Shown here: piece after piece, positions 49,629 to 58,324 of the stretch | Position numbering within the stretch: the first letter of the stretch is position 1 | How the letters are laid out: the number at the start of each line of letters is the position of its first letter | DNA from: Chersky-840 sp963764205 | Lineage (GTDB): Bacteria > Actinomycetota > Acidimicrobiia > Acidimicrobiales > UBA8190 | DNA length: 64,000 nt | Direction of reading: 5' to 3' | Assembly (NCBI GenBank): GCA_963764205.1 | Contig: CAVXRN010000002.1 | Coordinates: 372,001-436,000, forward strand | Notes under the pieces: model-generated | Seen by the model: the letters and a program-made list of their open reading frames with translations, nothing else | Database searches by the model: none | What the model was told of the DNA's origin: nothing | Made by a program: the position numbers and the translations under genes

Positions 49629-51113
49629 TCAGCCGAAGGCCTCACGCACGATCTCCTGGGTTACGGCGGTGCCGGACCGGTAGACGACCCACGTTCCGAT
49701 CGACCCTTCCCGCGTGGCCAGCGCCGTGACCGCCGGGGGCAAGGTGGTACCGACCCAGAGCACGTTCTCGAGCGGAGCACGGTCGGTCGAGACGTCGTCC
49801 GATGCCAGGACATGGGTATCGGGCGCGTACCACCGGTAGAGAGCCAACGGGTCGTGGTACCACAATCGGGGTGACGTGGGAAGGCTCACGATCGTGCAGC
49901 TGGCGCGCGGGCACGAACGGGCCAGAGCCCGCAGCCCGAGAGCCTCCTCGTCCTGAACGTGCAGCGAGTGCGCCGCGGGGAAGAACGCATCCAGCCTCCA
50001 TGGCAGCGGCCACTGCGGAAGGACGAGGTAACCGATCATCACGACGACGGTGACGACGACGGCCACCGACACGGCCCGAGCCGAGGCTGCGACCAGACCC
50101 CCGGCCAGCACGGCGAATATCGGCAGGGTGGCGAGCACGTATCCGGGTTTCCCGAGTTGGATGGCGAAGAACGTCACCCAATAGGGGACGAGTGATGCCG
50201 CCAGGATCCACATCGCAGGACGCCGAGCTCCCCACCGGGACTTGAGCGGGCGGTACGCCAGCACGACCACGGCGACCGCAGGAAGAGCCACCATGGCCGT
50301 TGCTGCGACGGTGTCGGCCGCGTTGAAGGCGGCCTGGTGGAGACTCGCCCCGTACAGGACCGAGGTCTGCGAGAACTGGCGCGAGTACAAGCGCCCGCTC
50401 GCCTTCGAGTATGCGTGCCATCCACCGGACTTCACCACCATGGGAATGGCCCAGACGGCGACGATGGCGATCCCTACCAGCAGGCCGGCGAGCACGTCTC
50501 TGGGGTGGGGACGACCGAAGGCCATCCCGACCAGGCACGCCGGCAGCATCAAGATGAGAATGGTTGGTCGAAAGCCCCCGCCCAGTGCCAGTACCGGGAA
50601 GAGGGCCATGGCGCTCCATCGGTCGGCCCGCCGGGCTACGCGGTGGGCGAGCAGGGCCACGGTGGGGACCATGAGCGACTCGGTCGGGTAGACCGAGACG
50701 ATCGAGCCGTAGTACAGGGCCAGGGGCGTGGCGCACACCACCAGGGAAGCGACGACGGCGGCGCGGCGGCCGAACATCTCGAGGCCGAGTAGATACGTCA
50801 TCAGGATCGTTCCGACGATGCCGAGGACCGCCACCGCGACATAGGCGTTGACGGCCGACCCGATCCAGGTGAAGGCGTGCGCCGACAGCACGACGAGGGG
50901 GTATCCCGGGGCATGGGGCTGGTCCAAGGCCACGGTGTAGTGGTGCAGGGCGCGCGCCAGGTTGGCGGAGTCCTCCTCGGTGAAGGTGCGGGCTCGCGTC
51001 GTGACGGTCACGACGACCACGGCGACGACACCGGCCATGACGACGATGGCGTAGCGCGTCGAACGGGCCTTCGTGCCCGGCCCGACGATGATGCGCTCCG
51101 CATGAGCGGTCAT
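49629..51113 (-). CDS. Polytopic glycosyltransferase-like membrane protein
   Basis: 494 residues with about 10-11 helices in the first 380 residues and a soluble extracytoplasmic tail. The first luminal loop has EEDSANLARALHHYTVALDQPHAPGYPL, with the acidic pair and HAPGYP that mark the DUF2723/GT-C glycosyltransferase fold. The tail contains RALARSCPRASCTIVSLPT with two Cys. GT-C enzymes move sugars from polyprenyl phosphates to proteins or lipids outside the membrane. It is convergent with the ABC pair and stands alone. Substrate unknown. Confidence 0.82.
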   Translation of the reverse strand: MTAHAERIIVGPGTKARSTRYAIVVMAGVVAVVVVTVTTRARTFTEEDSANLARALHHYTVALDQPHAPGYPLVVLSAHAFTWIGSAVNAYVAVAVLGIVGTILMTYLLGLEMFGRRAAVVASLVVCATPLALYYGSIVSVYPTESLMVPTVALLAHRVARRADRWSAMALFPVLALGGGFRPTILILMLPACLVGMAFGRPHPRDVLAGLLVGIAIVAVWAIPMVVKSGGWHAYSKASGRLYSRQFSQTSVLYGASLHQAAFNAADTVAATAMVALPAVAVVVLAYRPLKSRWGARRPAMWILAASLVPYWVTFFAIQLGKPGYVLATLPIFAVLAGGLVAASARAVSVAVVVTVVVMIGYLVLPQWPLPWRLDAFFPAAHSLHVQDEEALGLRALARSCPRASCTIVSLPTSPRLWYHDPLALYRWYAPDTHVLASDDVSTDRAPLENVLWVGTTLPPAVTALATREGSIGTWVVYRSGTAVTQEIVREAFG

Positions 51114-51384
51114 CGGTTCTCCGCCGTCTTGTCGTCCCGAATGATGCTCTCGGTCTCGGGCACGCGACTCTTGACGTTCGACAGAGAACTCGTCAGCGCA
51201 GTCGCACCAAGAGTGGCACCGCCGTCCAACGATAGAGGCGTCGACGACGGGCCTGGTGCATGCCGGCGACCGTGGCGACGTACGCGCAGTTCGTTCCGTC
51301 GACCGGCAAAGGTCCAGGTGGGAGGGTGGCGAGTGCTCCCGAGGGCATCGATGCCACGGAGGGGGGCGCTAGAGTCTGGTGGCG
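51114..51384. other. 271-bp gap between glycosyltransferase and small membrane protein
   Basis: Divergent intergenic region. I see no gene, repeat or clear operator. The part nearest 51230-51300 is AT-poorer and could encode a peptide, but no start and ribosome site agree. Confidence 0.3.
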
Positions 51385-51606
51385 ATGGACGAGAACGAGA
51401 CCGCGCCCCAGATCAAGCCCACGCCGCCGAGCGCGCTGGCATCGGTGTTGGCGGAGGCCATTGTGAGCACCATCTCCGCCCTGGTCATCGCCAAGGCCTT
51501 CAAGGCCCGAGCGCCGAAAGGTGTGGTGCTGGGCGTGGTGGCCATCGTGGTCCATACCGTCTTCGATGCCCCGGTTGCCCGAGTGCTCAGCAAGGCCGGC
51601 CTGTAG
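51385..51606 (+). CDS. Small hydrophobic protein
   Basis: 73 residues from ATG 51385 (MDENETAPQIKPTPPSAL). A short acidic/proline N-terminus, then two amphipathic-to-hydrophobic stretches (LASVLAEAIVSTISALVIAKAF and VVLGVVAIVVHTVFDAPVARVL). Probably a small membrane protein of unknown role. Its stop codon lies in the first unit of a 17-bp tandem duplication. Confidence 0.65.
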   Translation: MDENETAPQIKPTPPSALASVLAEAIVSTISALVIAKAFKARAPKGVVLGVVAIVVHTVFDAPVARVLSKAGL

Positions 51607-51624
51607 ACAAGGCCGGTCTGTAGA
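51591..51624. repeat. 17-bp tandem duplication at stop codon
   Basis: CAAGGCCGGCCTGTAGA followed directly by CAAGGCCGGTCTGTAGA, 16 of 17 identical. Each unit contains the TAG that ends the small hydrophobic protein; only the first is in frame. Confidence 0.88.
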
Positions 51625-51628
51625 CCAG

Positions 51629-53050
51629 TCACAACGCGAGCAGAGCCTCGAGTTCGGCGCGGTCGGGCCCTGGCGTCCGATAGGGCGGGTTCTGACCGGC
51701 GATGTCGAGCACTCGCTCCACGACACCGGGACGCGTCGTCACCTCGGTCGGGAGCGTGTTGCAGCTCGAGATCTCGCCGTACCAGTGCAGGACCTGGGCG
51801 TCGTAGTGCCGAGCCGAGTCGAAGGCCCGCCACCGTGCCACGACCGGATTGTCCGGGTCGTGGGGGTCCGGCCGTCTCAGCCGGTACGCCTCGACTTCGG
51901 GGCCCCGGATCCGGTCGAACTCCGCCGTGGACTCGTGCCACGGCGCCGCTCGCTCCCGTGTGACCCGGTCCCAGGCCGAGGCCAGTTCGACGGGGTGGTC
52001 CATACGTTCGGCCATGACACCGACCACACCGGCGGCGTGCAGGAGGCCGAGTGCGATTCCTCGCCCCAACGAAGGGTTGGTGAATGCCCACGCGTCACCG
52101 ATGGGCACCAGTCCGGTGGCGCACGGACGGCCGTCGATCACGAATTGCCGCGTCGTGTTGGCGGTGCTCGCCATCGAGACGACCTCACCCATCGCTTCAC
52201 CATCGACCCAATGCGCATGCAGCGGCAGGGAGCGCAGGACCCGGTTGAACACGGTCGGGTCTCGAACCTTGCGCATGGGCTTGTCGGAAGGGGAGTGGTA
52301 CAGGGTCACCGACCAGTACCCGTTGTCTCCCGGCATGGTGACGAGGGAGATCGACCCGATGGCAGCCAGCAGATCGCCTCGCACCTCGGGCAGCGCCGGG
52401 CCTCGGTAGAACTGCGTGTGGTAGACGAACCCCACGGCCTCGACGTGTTCGACCGATCGTCGGCCTCCGGCGGCTTCCACCATCGCCGGCACCGGGGTTC
52501 GACGACCCGCGGCGTCCACCACAACGTCGGCGAGGAGCGTCTCGCCCGTCGTGGTCTTCACACCGATGATGTGCGGCACGCCGTCGACGACCGATGTTCC
52601 GGTGACCAACTCCAAAACGGCACACCCGTTGCGGATCTCCACCCCGGGCGCTGCTCGGGCTGCCGCCACGAAGCCGTACTCGAGCACGGGGCGCCGACAG
52701 GTCGTGAGCGTCTCGTAGGGCTCGTAGTCGAATGAACCAGCGCCGCCGGGCACGAGGTGGGCCAATCGCTCGATGAGGTTGAACGGCACGCAGCCGGCCG
52801 CTGCCAGCTCGTCGAGGACGGCAGGCAGAAGTTTCTCCAGCAGCGCTCGACCGCGGGGCTGGAAAAAGTGCACCTGATGGAATTGGGCCACGCCGGGACG
52901 CTCCCAGCAGTCCCACGCCTCGGCCACGGTCGCCGGTGCAGGCTCGTCCCGATCCAGCACGACGACCTGCAGCCCTCGGGCTGCGAGCAGCATCGCCGTC
53001 ACCAACCCGGTCGGCCCCCCGCCGATCACGACGACGCTTGCCACGTTCAC
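51629..53050 (-). CDS. FAD-dependent oxidoreductase/monooxygenase
   Basis: 473 residues from GTG 53048-53050. FAD binding: ASVVVIGGGPTGLVTAMLLAARGLQVVVLDRDE (GxGxxG) and VVVDAAGRRTPVPAMVEAAGG (DG-type loop); second FAD contact VPIGDAWAFTNPSLGRGIALGLLHAAGV. The overall plan is that of class A flavin monooxygenases or geranylgeranyl-reductase-like enzymes, with HQVHFFQPRGRALLEKLLPAV near the substrate site. A longer frame upstream to 53527 is not typical and would cross the divergent promoter. Substrate unknown. Confidence 0.87.
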   Translation of the reverse strand: MNVASVVVIGGGPTGLVTAMLLAARGLQVVVLDRDEPAPATVAEAWDCWERPGVAQFHQVHFFQPRGRALLEKLLPAVLDELAAAGCVPFNLIERLAHLVPGGAGSFDYEPYETLTTCRRPVLEYGFVAAARAAPGVEIRNGCAVLELVTGTSVVDGVPHIIGVKTTTGETLLADVVVDAAGRRTPVPAMVEAAGGRRSVEHVEAVGFVYHTQFYRGPALPEVRGDLLAAIGSISLVTMPGDNGYWSVTLYHSPSDKPMRKVRDPTVFNRVLRSLPLHAHWVDGEAMGEVVSMASTANTTRQFVIDGRPCATGLVPIGDAWAFTNPSLGRGIALGLLHAAGVVGVMAERMDHPVELASAWDRVTRERAAPWHESTAEFDRIRGPEVEAYRLRRPDPHDPDNPVVARWRAFDSARHYDAQVLHWYGEISSCNTLPTEVTTRPGVVERVLDIAGQNPPYRTPGPDRAELEALLAL

Positions 53051-53137
53051 AGCCTCCCATGTCGAGCGCACCGCGGGTCGGGACCACCTCGGCGGGGCCG
53101 ACGACCGGCTGCTGGCGACCAGCCATACACTGGTGTC

Positions 53138-53473
53138 ATGTACCTCGGACACGGGTCGTGGATCACCCTCGTGATCTTCGGCGCCCTGTTCGCGATGCGG
53201 ATGCTCTCGTCGCAGCGCCGGCGACGGGGCTACGGCGGGGCGCCGGTCTCCAGGAGTCCCTTTACCAGCTCCGGGTTCCAAGGTCCTGGGCCCGGGTCGA
53301 CAGGCCCGCCTCGGGGCGCCGCCGGCACGACGTTCACGGGCATCGCACCCGGTTGGCTGGCCGACCCCTTCGCCCAGCACGAACAGCGGTACTGGTCGGG
53401 GACGCAGTGGACCGAGCACGTCTCCGACGGCGGCGTCCCCAGCACCGATCCGCCTCCACCGGCCACGGGGTAG
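53138..53473 (+). CDS. DUF2510 domain protein with N-terminal membrane anchor
   Basis: 111 residues. One membrane helix at the N-terminus (MYLGHGSWITLVIFGALFAMRML), an Arg/Gly/Pro linker, and a C-terminal DUF2510 motif GWLADPFAQHEQRYWSGTQWTEHV (W-x3-D/P-x-R-Y-W-D/S-G-x-x-W-T). DUF2510 marks many actinobacterial envelope proteins and is of unknown function. Precedes the oxidoreductase by 34 bp. Confidence 0.88.
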   Translation: MYLGHGSWITLVIFGALFAMRMLSSQRRRRGYGGAPVSRSPFTSSGFQGPGPGSTGPPRGAAGTTFTGIAPGWLADPFAQHEQRYWSGTQWTEHVSDGGVPSTDPPPPATG

Positions 53474-53507
53474 CGGCGACGCCTCGGAGGTGGAGACGAG
53501 CCAGACC

Positions 53508-54467
53508 ATGCACGCGGCCGTGGTCACGTCGTTCGACGAGCCACCGCACTACCGCGAGTTCGCCGTCCCGCAGCCGACGACAGACGACGAGATGCTCGTC
53601 GACGTCCTCGCCGTCGGCCTGCACCCGCGCACCCGGACCGGCGCCGCCGGGGCTCACTACACCAGCACCGGCACCTTGCCCATGATCCCCGGCATCGACG
53701 GAGTCGGTCGGCGCCGAGACGGGAAGACGATCTACTTCGTCTCCGACGACGACGTCGTGGGCACCATGGCCGACAAGGCCGTGGCCGACGTGCGCCGCTC
53801 GATCGAGCTGCCCGACGGTGTCGACGTGGCGAGCATCGCCGCTGCTCTGAACCCCGCCATGTCGTCGTGGGTGGCGCTGCGCCTTCGGGTCCCGATCGAG
53901 CTCGGCCAGAGCGTGCTCGTGCTCGGCGCCACCGGGAGTGCCGGGACCATGGCGGTGCAAGTCGCAAAACGCCTGGGCGCCGGACGAGTGGTGGGCGCGG
54001 GGCGCGACCTGACCCGGCTGGCCGCGCTCTGCTCGGTCGGGGCCGACGACGTCGTCCAGCTCACTGACGACCTCGACGCCACGGCGACGGAGCTCGGATC
54101 AGCGGCCGCCGACGTGGACATCGTCATCGACTACCTGTGGGGCGAGCCCGCCGAGCGCGCCATCATGGCGCTGCTCACCAAACGATCCGATCGCAGCCGC
54201 GCCATGAACTGGATTCAGATCGGGGCCATGGCCGGTCCCACCATCGAACTGCCCTCTGTCGCCCTGCGGTCCGCCAACTTCCGCCTCCAGGGCAACGGCC
54301 AGGGCGCGGTCTCGACCAAGGCGTACCTCGGTGCACTGCCGTCTCTCGTCGACGAGATCGAGGCCGGCACGATCGCCGTCAAGACGAAGATCCGTCCCCT
54401 GGCCGATGTGGAGCGGATCTGGACGACGGCGGACGTGCCGGGCGAGCGAACCGTGCTGGTGCCCTAG
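53508..54467 (+). CDS. Quinone oxidoreductase-like MDR protein (zinc-free)
   Basis: 319 residues from ATG 53508, after GGAGACGAG; GTG 53490 is too close to any ribosome site. Medium-chain dehydrogenase/reductase fold: MHAAVVTSFDEPPHYREF, VDVLAVGLHPRTRTGAAG, then NADPH loop VLVLGATGSAGTMAVQVAKRLGAGRVVGAG. The zinc ligands of alcohol dehydrogenases are absent, as in QOR/crotonyl reductase relatives. It probably reduces quinones or enones. Converges with the MarR gene. Confidence 0.88.
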   Translation: MHAAVVTSFDEPPHYREFAVPQPTTDDEMLVDVLAVGLHPRTRTGAAGAHYTSTGTLPMIPGIDGVGRRRDGKTIYFVSDDDVVGTMADKAVADVRRSIELPDGVDVASIAAALNPAMSSWVALRLRVPIELGQSVLVLGATGSAGTMAVQVAKRLGAGRVVGAGRDLTRLAALCSVGADDVVQLTDDLDATATELGSAAADVDIVIDYLWGEPAERAIMALLTKRSDRSRAMNWIQIGAMAGPTIELPSVALRSANFRLQGNGQGAVSTKAYLGALPSLVDEIEAGTIAVKTKIRPLADVERIWTTADVPGERTVLVP

Positions 54468-54476
54468 GGCGGGCGG

Positions 54477-54923
54477 TCACGGCGTCGATGGAGGCAGGTG
54501 GTCCTCGAGCGCCTTGACCAGGAGCTGTCGAAACGTCGCTCGCTCCGGCTCGCTCAGCCGACCAAGGATCTCGTCCTCGATGCTTCCCTGGGCCAGCTCG
54601 GCCTGCTCCAGCGCGGCGAGGCCCGTCGCAGTGATGTCGACGATGTGGCGTCGTCTGTCGGCGGGGTCGCGCCGTCGTTCGACGTACTCCAGGTCTTCGA
54701 GATCGTTGAGCACGAGGACGCCCGTGTTGGAGTCGATGGACAGGTCGTCGGTCATCGTCCCCTGTGACACGCTCGGATGGTCTCGCAGGTAGGCGAGCAC
54801 GCCCAGGTTCTTGAGGTTCATCCCCACCAATTCGAGCGTGGAGCGCCGGTAGACGACCCGGGCGAGACGGGTCAGGAGCACGATCGTTCCCGTACTGGGG
54901 CCGGCTCCGACCCCGGGCTTCAC
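54477..54923 (-). CDS. MarR family transcriptional regulator
   Basis: 148 residues. Winged helix: GVLAYLRDHPSVSQGTMTDDLSIDSNTGVLVLNDLEDLEYVERRRDPADRRRHIVDITATG, with the DRRRH wing. N-terminal and C-terminal helices (STLELVGMNLKNL, RATFRQLLVKALEDHL) form the dimer. It is divergent from the MFS exporter over 58 bp that contain an inverted repeat, the classic arrangement for a drug-responsive repressor of an efflux pump. Confidence 0.93.
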   Translation of the reverse strand: MKPGVGAGPSTGTIVLLTRLARVVYRRSTLELVGMNLKNLGVLAYLRDHPSVSQGTMTDDLSIDSNTGVLVLNDLEDLEYVERRRDPADRRRHIVDITATGLAALEQAELAQGSIEDEILGRLSEPERATFRQLLVKALEDHLPPSTP

Positions 54924-54981
54924 GAGCCCCTCCGCCCTGGAACGACCATATCCGTCACACCTATAGGATAGTCCCTAAATC
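54924..54981. promoter_or_regulatory. MarR/MFS divergent promoter; inverted repeat 54966-54991 spans MFS start
   Basis: GGATAGTC at 54966-54973 and its exact complement GACTATCC at 54984-54991 are separated by ten bases that include the MFS ATG (54982). This 26-bp inverted repeat fits a MarR-dimer operator that would block translation-start-proximal transcription. A second short palindrome GGA-TAG-TCC overlaps the left arm. Confidence 0.5.
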
Positions 54982-56490
54982 ATGACTATCCACGAGACCG
55001 TGACCATTCCCACCCCCACCCCAGCCGGCGACCGTCGGCGTTGGATAGCCCTGGTCGTCGTGTGCCTGGCGATGCTCATGAACGCGCTCGACGGCTCCAT
55101 CGTCAACGTGGCCCTCCCGGCCATCCAGCACAGCCTGCACTTCAGCCAGTCCAGCCTGACGTGGGTCGTCGACGCCTACCTCATCTCCTTCGGAAGCTTC
55201 CTCCTCATGGCCGGCCGTCTGGGTGACCTCGTCGGCCGAAAGAAGATCTTCCTGGCCGGGGTGACGCTGTTCACCTTGGCCTCGATCGCGTGCGGATCGG
55301 CCGACAGCCAGGCGATGTTGGTGGCGGCGCGCTTCGTCCAGGGCATCGGCGGGGCGCTGTCCTCGTCGGTGATCATCGCCATCATCGTCACGGAGTTCCC
55401 TTTGGCGCACGAGCGGGCCAAAGCGATGAGCGCGTACGTCTTCGTCGCGGTCGGTGGCGGCTCCATCGGGCTCCTCGCCGGCGGCGTGTTGACCCAAGCA
55501 CTCAGCTGGCACTGGATCTTCTTCGTGAACGTGCCCATCGGCATCGGCACGCTCCTGCTCGGCCGGGCCCTCATCGTGGAGAACACCGGCATCGGCATCA
55601 AACAGGGCGTCGATGTCGTGGGGTCCGTGCTGGTCACCGTCTCGCTCATGGTCGCCATCTACGGCATCGTGACCGCGTCGCGCCTGGGTTGGGGCTCTCC
55701 CGAGACACTGGCCTGTCTCGGGGTGGGCGCGGTGTTGTTCATCTCCTTCGTCATCCTCGAGTCCAAGCTCTCCAATCCGATCATGCCCTTGCGGATCCTG
55801 AGGATCCGCAGCCTGACGGGCTCGAGCACGATTCGGGGCCTGATCGCGACGGGCATGTTCTCCACCTTCTTCATCGGCGCCCTCTACTTCGAGCACGTGC
55901 TCGGCTACAGCCCCCTGCGGACCGGCCTGGCCTTCATGCCCGCCACCATCGGCATGGCGGGAATGTCCTCGGGGATAGCGGCTCGGTTGGTGAACCGCTT
56001 CGGTCCTCGACGGGTGATGTACCCCGGAGTCTTGACGACGGCCATCGGGCTCTTGCTCTTGGCCCTGGCGGGTCAGCACCCGGGCTACTTCCCACAGGTC
56101 TTCTTCGCCCTGCTGCTGCTCGGTGTCGGGGCGGGCGGTTCGTTCATGCCGTTGCTCCAGATCGGGATGTCGGAGATCCCGAGCGCCGATGCCGGGCTGG
56201 GCTCGGGCATCGTCAACGTGTCGCAGCAGATGGCCGCGGCGGTGGGCCTGGCCGTGCTGAGCACGATCGCCACGAACCACACGAAGTCACTGGTGGCTCA
56301 AGGCCACGAGCTCACCGCAGCGCTGACCGACGGGTACCGTCTGGCGTTGCTCATCGCGACGGCGTGTGTCCTGGTCGGGTTGGCCCTCGCACCTGTGCTC
56401 CTGCGGACGAGGGAGTCACCACAAGAGGAAGAGGAGCACATCGCCGAGAACATGGCGAACCCCGAGTCCTACGAGCATCTTGTCCTGTGA
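54982..56490 (+). CDS. MFS drug exporter, DHA2 (14-helix) family
   Basis: 502 residues, 14 predicted helices. Motif A-like GRLGDLVGRKKIFL after helix 2, motif C-like GPLAGGVLTQ equivalent (SIGLLAGGVLTQALSWHWIFFVNVP), D1 motif LDGSIVNVALPAIQ in helix 1. Matches EmrB/QacA-type exporters that pump hydrophobic drugs with protons. Regulated probably by the divergent MarR gene. C-terminal tail is acidic (EEEEHIAENM). Confidence 0.94.
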   Translation: MTIHETVTIPTPTPAGDRRRWIALVVVCLAMLMNALDGSIVNVALPAIQHSLHFSQSSLTWVVDAYLISFGSFLLMAGRLGDLVGRKKIFLAGVTLFTLASIACGSADSQAMLVAARFVQGIGGALSSSVIIAIIVTEFPLAHERAKAMSAYVFVAVGGGSIGLLAGGVLTQALSWHWIFFVNVPIGIGTLLLGRALIVENTGIGIKQGVDVVGSVLVTVSLMVAIYGIVTASRLGWGSPETLACLGVGAVLFISFVILESKLSNPIMPLRILRIRSLTGSSTIRGLIATGMFSTFFIGALYFEHVLGYSPLRTGLAFMPATIGMAGMSSGIAARLVNRFGPRRVMYPGVLTTAIGLLLLALAGQHPGYFPQVFFALLLLGVGAGGSFMPLLQIGMSEIPSADAGLGSGIVNVSQQMAAAVGLAVLSTIATNHTKSLVAQGHELTAALTDGYRLALLIATACVLVGLALAPVLLRTRESPQEEEEHIAENMANPESYEHLVL

Positions 56491-56506
56491 CCGGCGGTGA
56501 CCGGTC
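56489..56506. terminator. Possible bidirectional hairpin between MFS and PPK2
   Basis: GACCGG-CGGTGA-CCGGTC, a perfect 6-bp stem with a 6-base loop located between the convergent stops. No T-run follows, as usual in high-GC genomes; support is positional. Confidence 0.4.
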
Positions 56507-56515
56507 CGCCTCGTC

Positions 56516-57301
56516 TCAGGTGATGGTGGCCGAGTAGTCCGGGACGTAGTGATAGCGGTCCCGTGGCGGCCGCTCGTAATTCCCGACCGGGGCCCGGGGG
56601 TTCAGCTTGATCTTGGGTGGCTTCCTGCTCTGATAGGGAATCACCGAGAGCAGATGGGCCACACAGTTGATGCGGGCCCGCTTCTTGTCGTCCCCCTCGA
56701 CCTCGTACCACGGGGAATCGGGTAGGTCGCAGTGGGCGAACATCTCGTCCTTGGCCCTCGAGTACTCGACCCATCGGTTGCGTCCTTCGATGTCCATCTG
56801 GCTGAGCTTCCATCGTTTGAGCGGGTCATTGAGGCGCTCTTTGAACCTCCGCTCCTGCTCCTCGTCGCTGACCGAGAACCAGTACTTGAGCAAGATGATC
56901 CCGTCGTCGATAAGCATGCGCTCGAACGCCGGGCACTGGCGGAGGAACCGGTGGTACTGCTCGTCGGTGCACAGCCCCATGACTCGTTCGACCCCGGCCC
57001 GGTTGTACCAGCTTCGATCAAAGAGCACGATCTCGCCTCCTGCGGGGAGGTGGGCGATGTAGCGCTGGAAGTACCACTCGGTGGTCTCCCGGTCGCTCGG
57101 GACCGGGAGGGCGGCGACCCGACACCAACGGGGATTCAGGTACTCGGTGATGCGCTTGATCACGCCCCCCTTGCCCGCCGCATCCCGGCCCTCGACGACG
57201 ATGACGATCCGCTTGCCCTCGTCCCGTACCCACTGCTGCATCGTGACCAGCTCCTCTTGGAGTCGCCGGAGCTCCTTGTCGTAGGCACCCTTGTCGGCCA
57301 T
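56516..57301 (-). CDS. ppk2: Polyphosphate kinase 2 (PPK2 family)
   Basis: 261 residues from ATG 57301 (MADKGAYDKELRRLQEELV). Uses polyphosphate to phosphorylate NDP or NMP. P-loop IVVEGRDAAGKGGVIKRITE, lid/Walker B EIVLFDRSWYNRAGVERVMG, and the PPK2 signature RRFKERLNDPLKRWKLSQMD. C-terminus RPPRDRYHYVPDYSATI is typical of one-domain class I PPK2. Divergent from the LLM gene, with a 20-bp palindrome between them. Polyphosphate metabolism fits the stress flavour of the window. Confidence 0.94.
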   Translation of the reverse strand: MADKGAYDKELRRLQEELVTMQQWVRDEGKRIVIVVEGRDAAGKGGVIKRITEYLNPRWCRVAALPVPSDRETTEWYFQRYIAHLPAGGEIVLFDRSWYNRAGVERVMGLCTDEQYHRFLRQCPAFERMLIDDGIILLKYWFSVSDEEQERRFKERLNDPLKRWKLSQMDIEGRNRWVEYSRAKDEMFAHCDLPDSPWYEVEGDDKKRARINCVAHLLSVIPYQSRKPPKIKLNPRAPVGNYERPPRDRYHYVPDYSATIT

Positions 57302-57443
57302 CTGCACCATCCTGGGTAGCGGGCGGTCACTGCGACGGATCACGTCGGTGATCCGAGGACGCCGACACCGTATCGGCAGACCCCGTTGTTCGGTAGGTAC
57401 GCTCGCTGGCCATGGCGGTCACACGACCCGGGGCGACAGCACG
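57302..57443. promoter_or_regulatory. Divergent promoter with perfect 20-bp palindrome (57336-57355)
   Basis: CGGATCAC-GTCG-GTGATCCG, an 8-bp perfect inverted repeat about 35 bp before the PPK2 start and 90 bp before the LLM start. Looks like an operator rather than a terminator because both genes point away from it. Confidence 0.5.
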
Positions 57444-58313
57444 ATGAAGATCGGGATTGCACTCGGGACGGTCCGGCCCGAGCGGTGGGCCGAGGTCAGT
57501 CGCGAGGCCGATCGTCTCGGCTATGAGTCGGTCTGGATGCCCGAGCATCTCGTGCTCCCGGTGGCGTCGGACGGAAGCCCCTACGCCGGGGCCGACCACC
57601 CTCCCATACCCTCGAACGTCCCGGTCTTCGAGCCCTTTGCCTATCTCAGTTACCTGGCCGGTTGCACCGAGCGGATCAGGTTCGGGACCCACGTCTACAA
57701 CATCGGTCTCCGGCATCCTTTCGTCGTGGCCCGTGCTGTCACCACCCTCGACGTCGTGTCCGGGGGCCGGGCGGAGTTCGGTGTGGGAGCGAGCTGGCTC
57801 GAGGCGGAATGGGCCGCGGTGGGCCTCGACTTCAGCACCCGGGGTCGACGGATCGACGAGGCCATCGGCATCTGCCAGGCGTTGTGGACCGACTCGGTCA
57901 TCGAGCACCACGGCGAACATTTCGATTTCGGCCCGGTCATGTTCGAGCCCAAGCCGGTCCAGTCGCCGTGGCCCCCGATACACATCGGAGGCGACGGGCC
58001 CGCCGCGCTGCGGCGTGCCGCCCTCGTCGGTGACGGGTGGATCCCGATGAACCACACCGTGGAACAGATCCCACCATCCGCCGCCCGCATTGCCGCGCTG
58101 CGCCACGGTGCCGGCCGACCCGCGGCATTCGACATCACCATGGGTGTGGACGCCGATCTCAGTGCTCTGCGGCACGCGGCCGAGGCGGGGGTGAGCCGAG
58201 CCTTGGTACGACCGTGGACCAGTGGCCGACTCACGATCGACGGCCTGCAACGATTCGCCGGCGAGGTACTGGGCGATGCCTCCGCGCTGACCGTAGCCCC
58301 GCCGGGCCAGTAG
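57444..58313 (+). CDS. LLM-class F420-dependent oxidoreductase
   Basis: 289 residues, start ATG 57444. TIM-barrel luciferase-like enzyme of the TIGR03619 type: MKIGIALGTVRPERW, ADRLGYESVWMPEHLVLPV, TERIRFGTHVYNIGLRHPFVVARAV, GRAEFGVGASWLEAEWAAVG and PPIHIGGDGPAALRRAALVGDGWIP. The sequence favours F420 over FMN. Converges with the epimerase. Substrate unknown; related proteins act in steroid and terpenoid metabolism. Confidence 0.92.
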   Translation: MKIGIALGTVRPERWAEVSREADRLGYESVWMPEHLVLPVASDGSPYAGADHPPIPSNVPVFEPFAYLSYLAGCTERIRFGTHVYNIGLRHPFVVARAVTTLDVVSGGRAEFGVGASWLEAEWAAVGLDFSTRGRRIDEAIGICQALWTDSVIEHHGEHFDFGPVMFEPKPVQSPWPPIHIGGDGPAALRRAALVGDGWIPMNHTVEQIPPSAARIAALRHGAGRPAAFDITMGVDADLSALRHAAEAGVSRALVRPWTSGRLTIDGLQRFAGEVLGDASALTVAPPGQ

Positions 58314-58324
58314 CGGGGCCGGGG

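Noticed and set aside
47706..51113. Linking the ABC transporter with the glycosyltransferase-like protein as one export system
   Set aside because: They converge on opposite strands and share no regulatory element that I can see.
51629..53527. Extension of the FAD oxidoreductase upstream to 53527
   Set aside because: Added residues are antisense to the DUF2510 gene and precede the standard VVVIGGG start.
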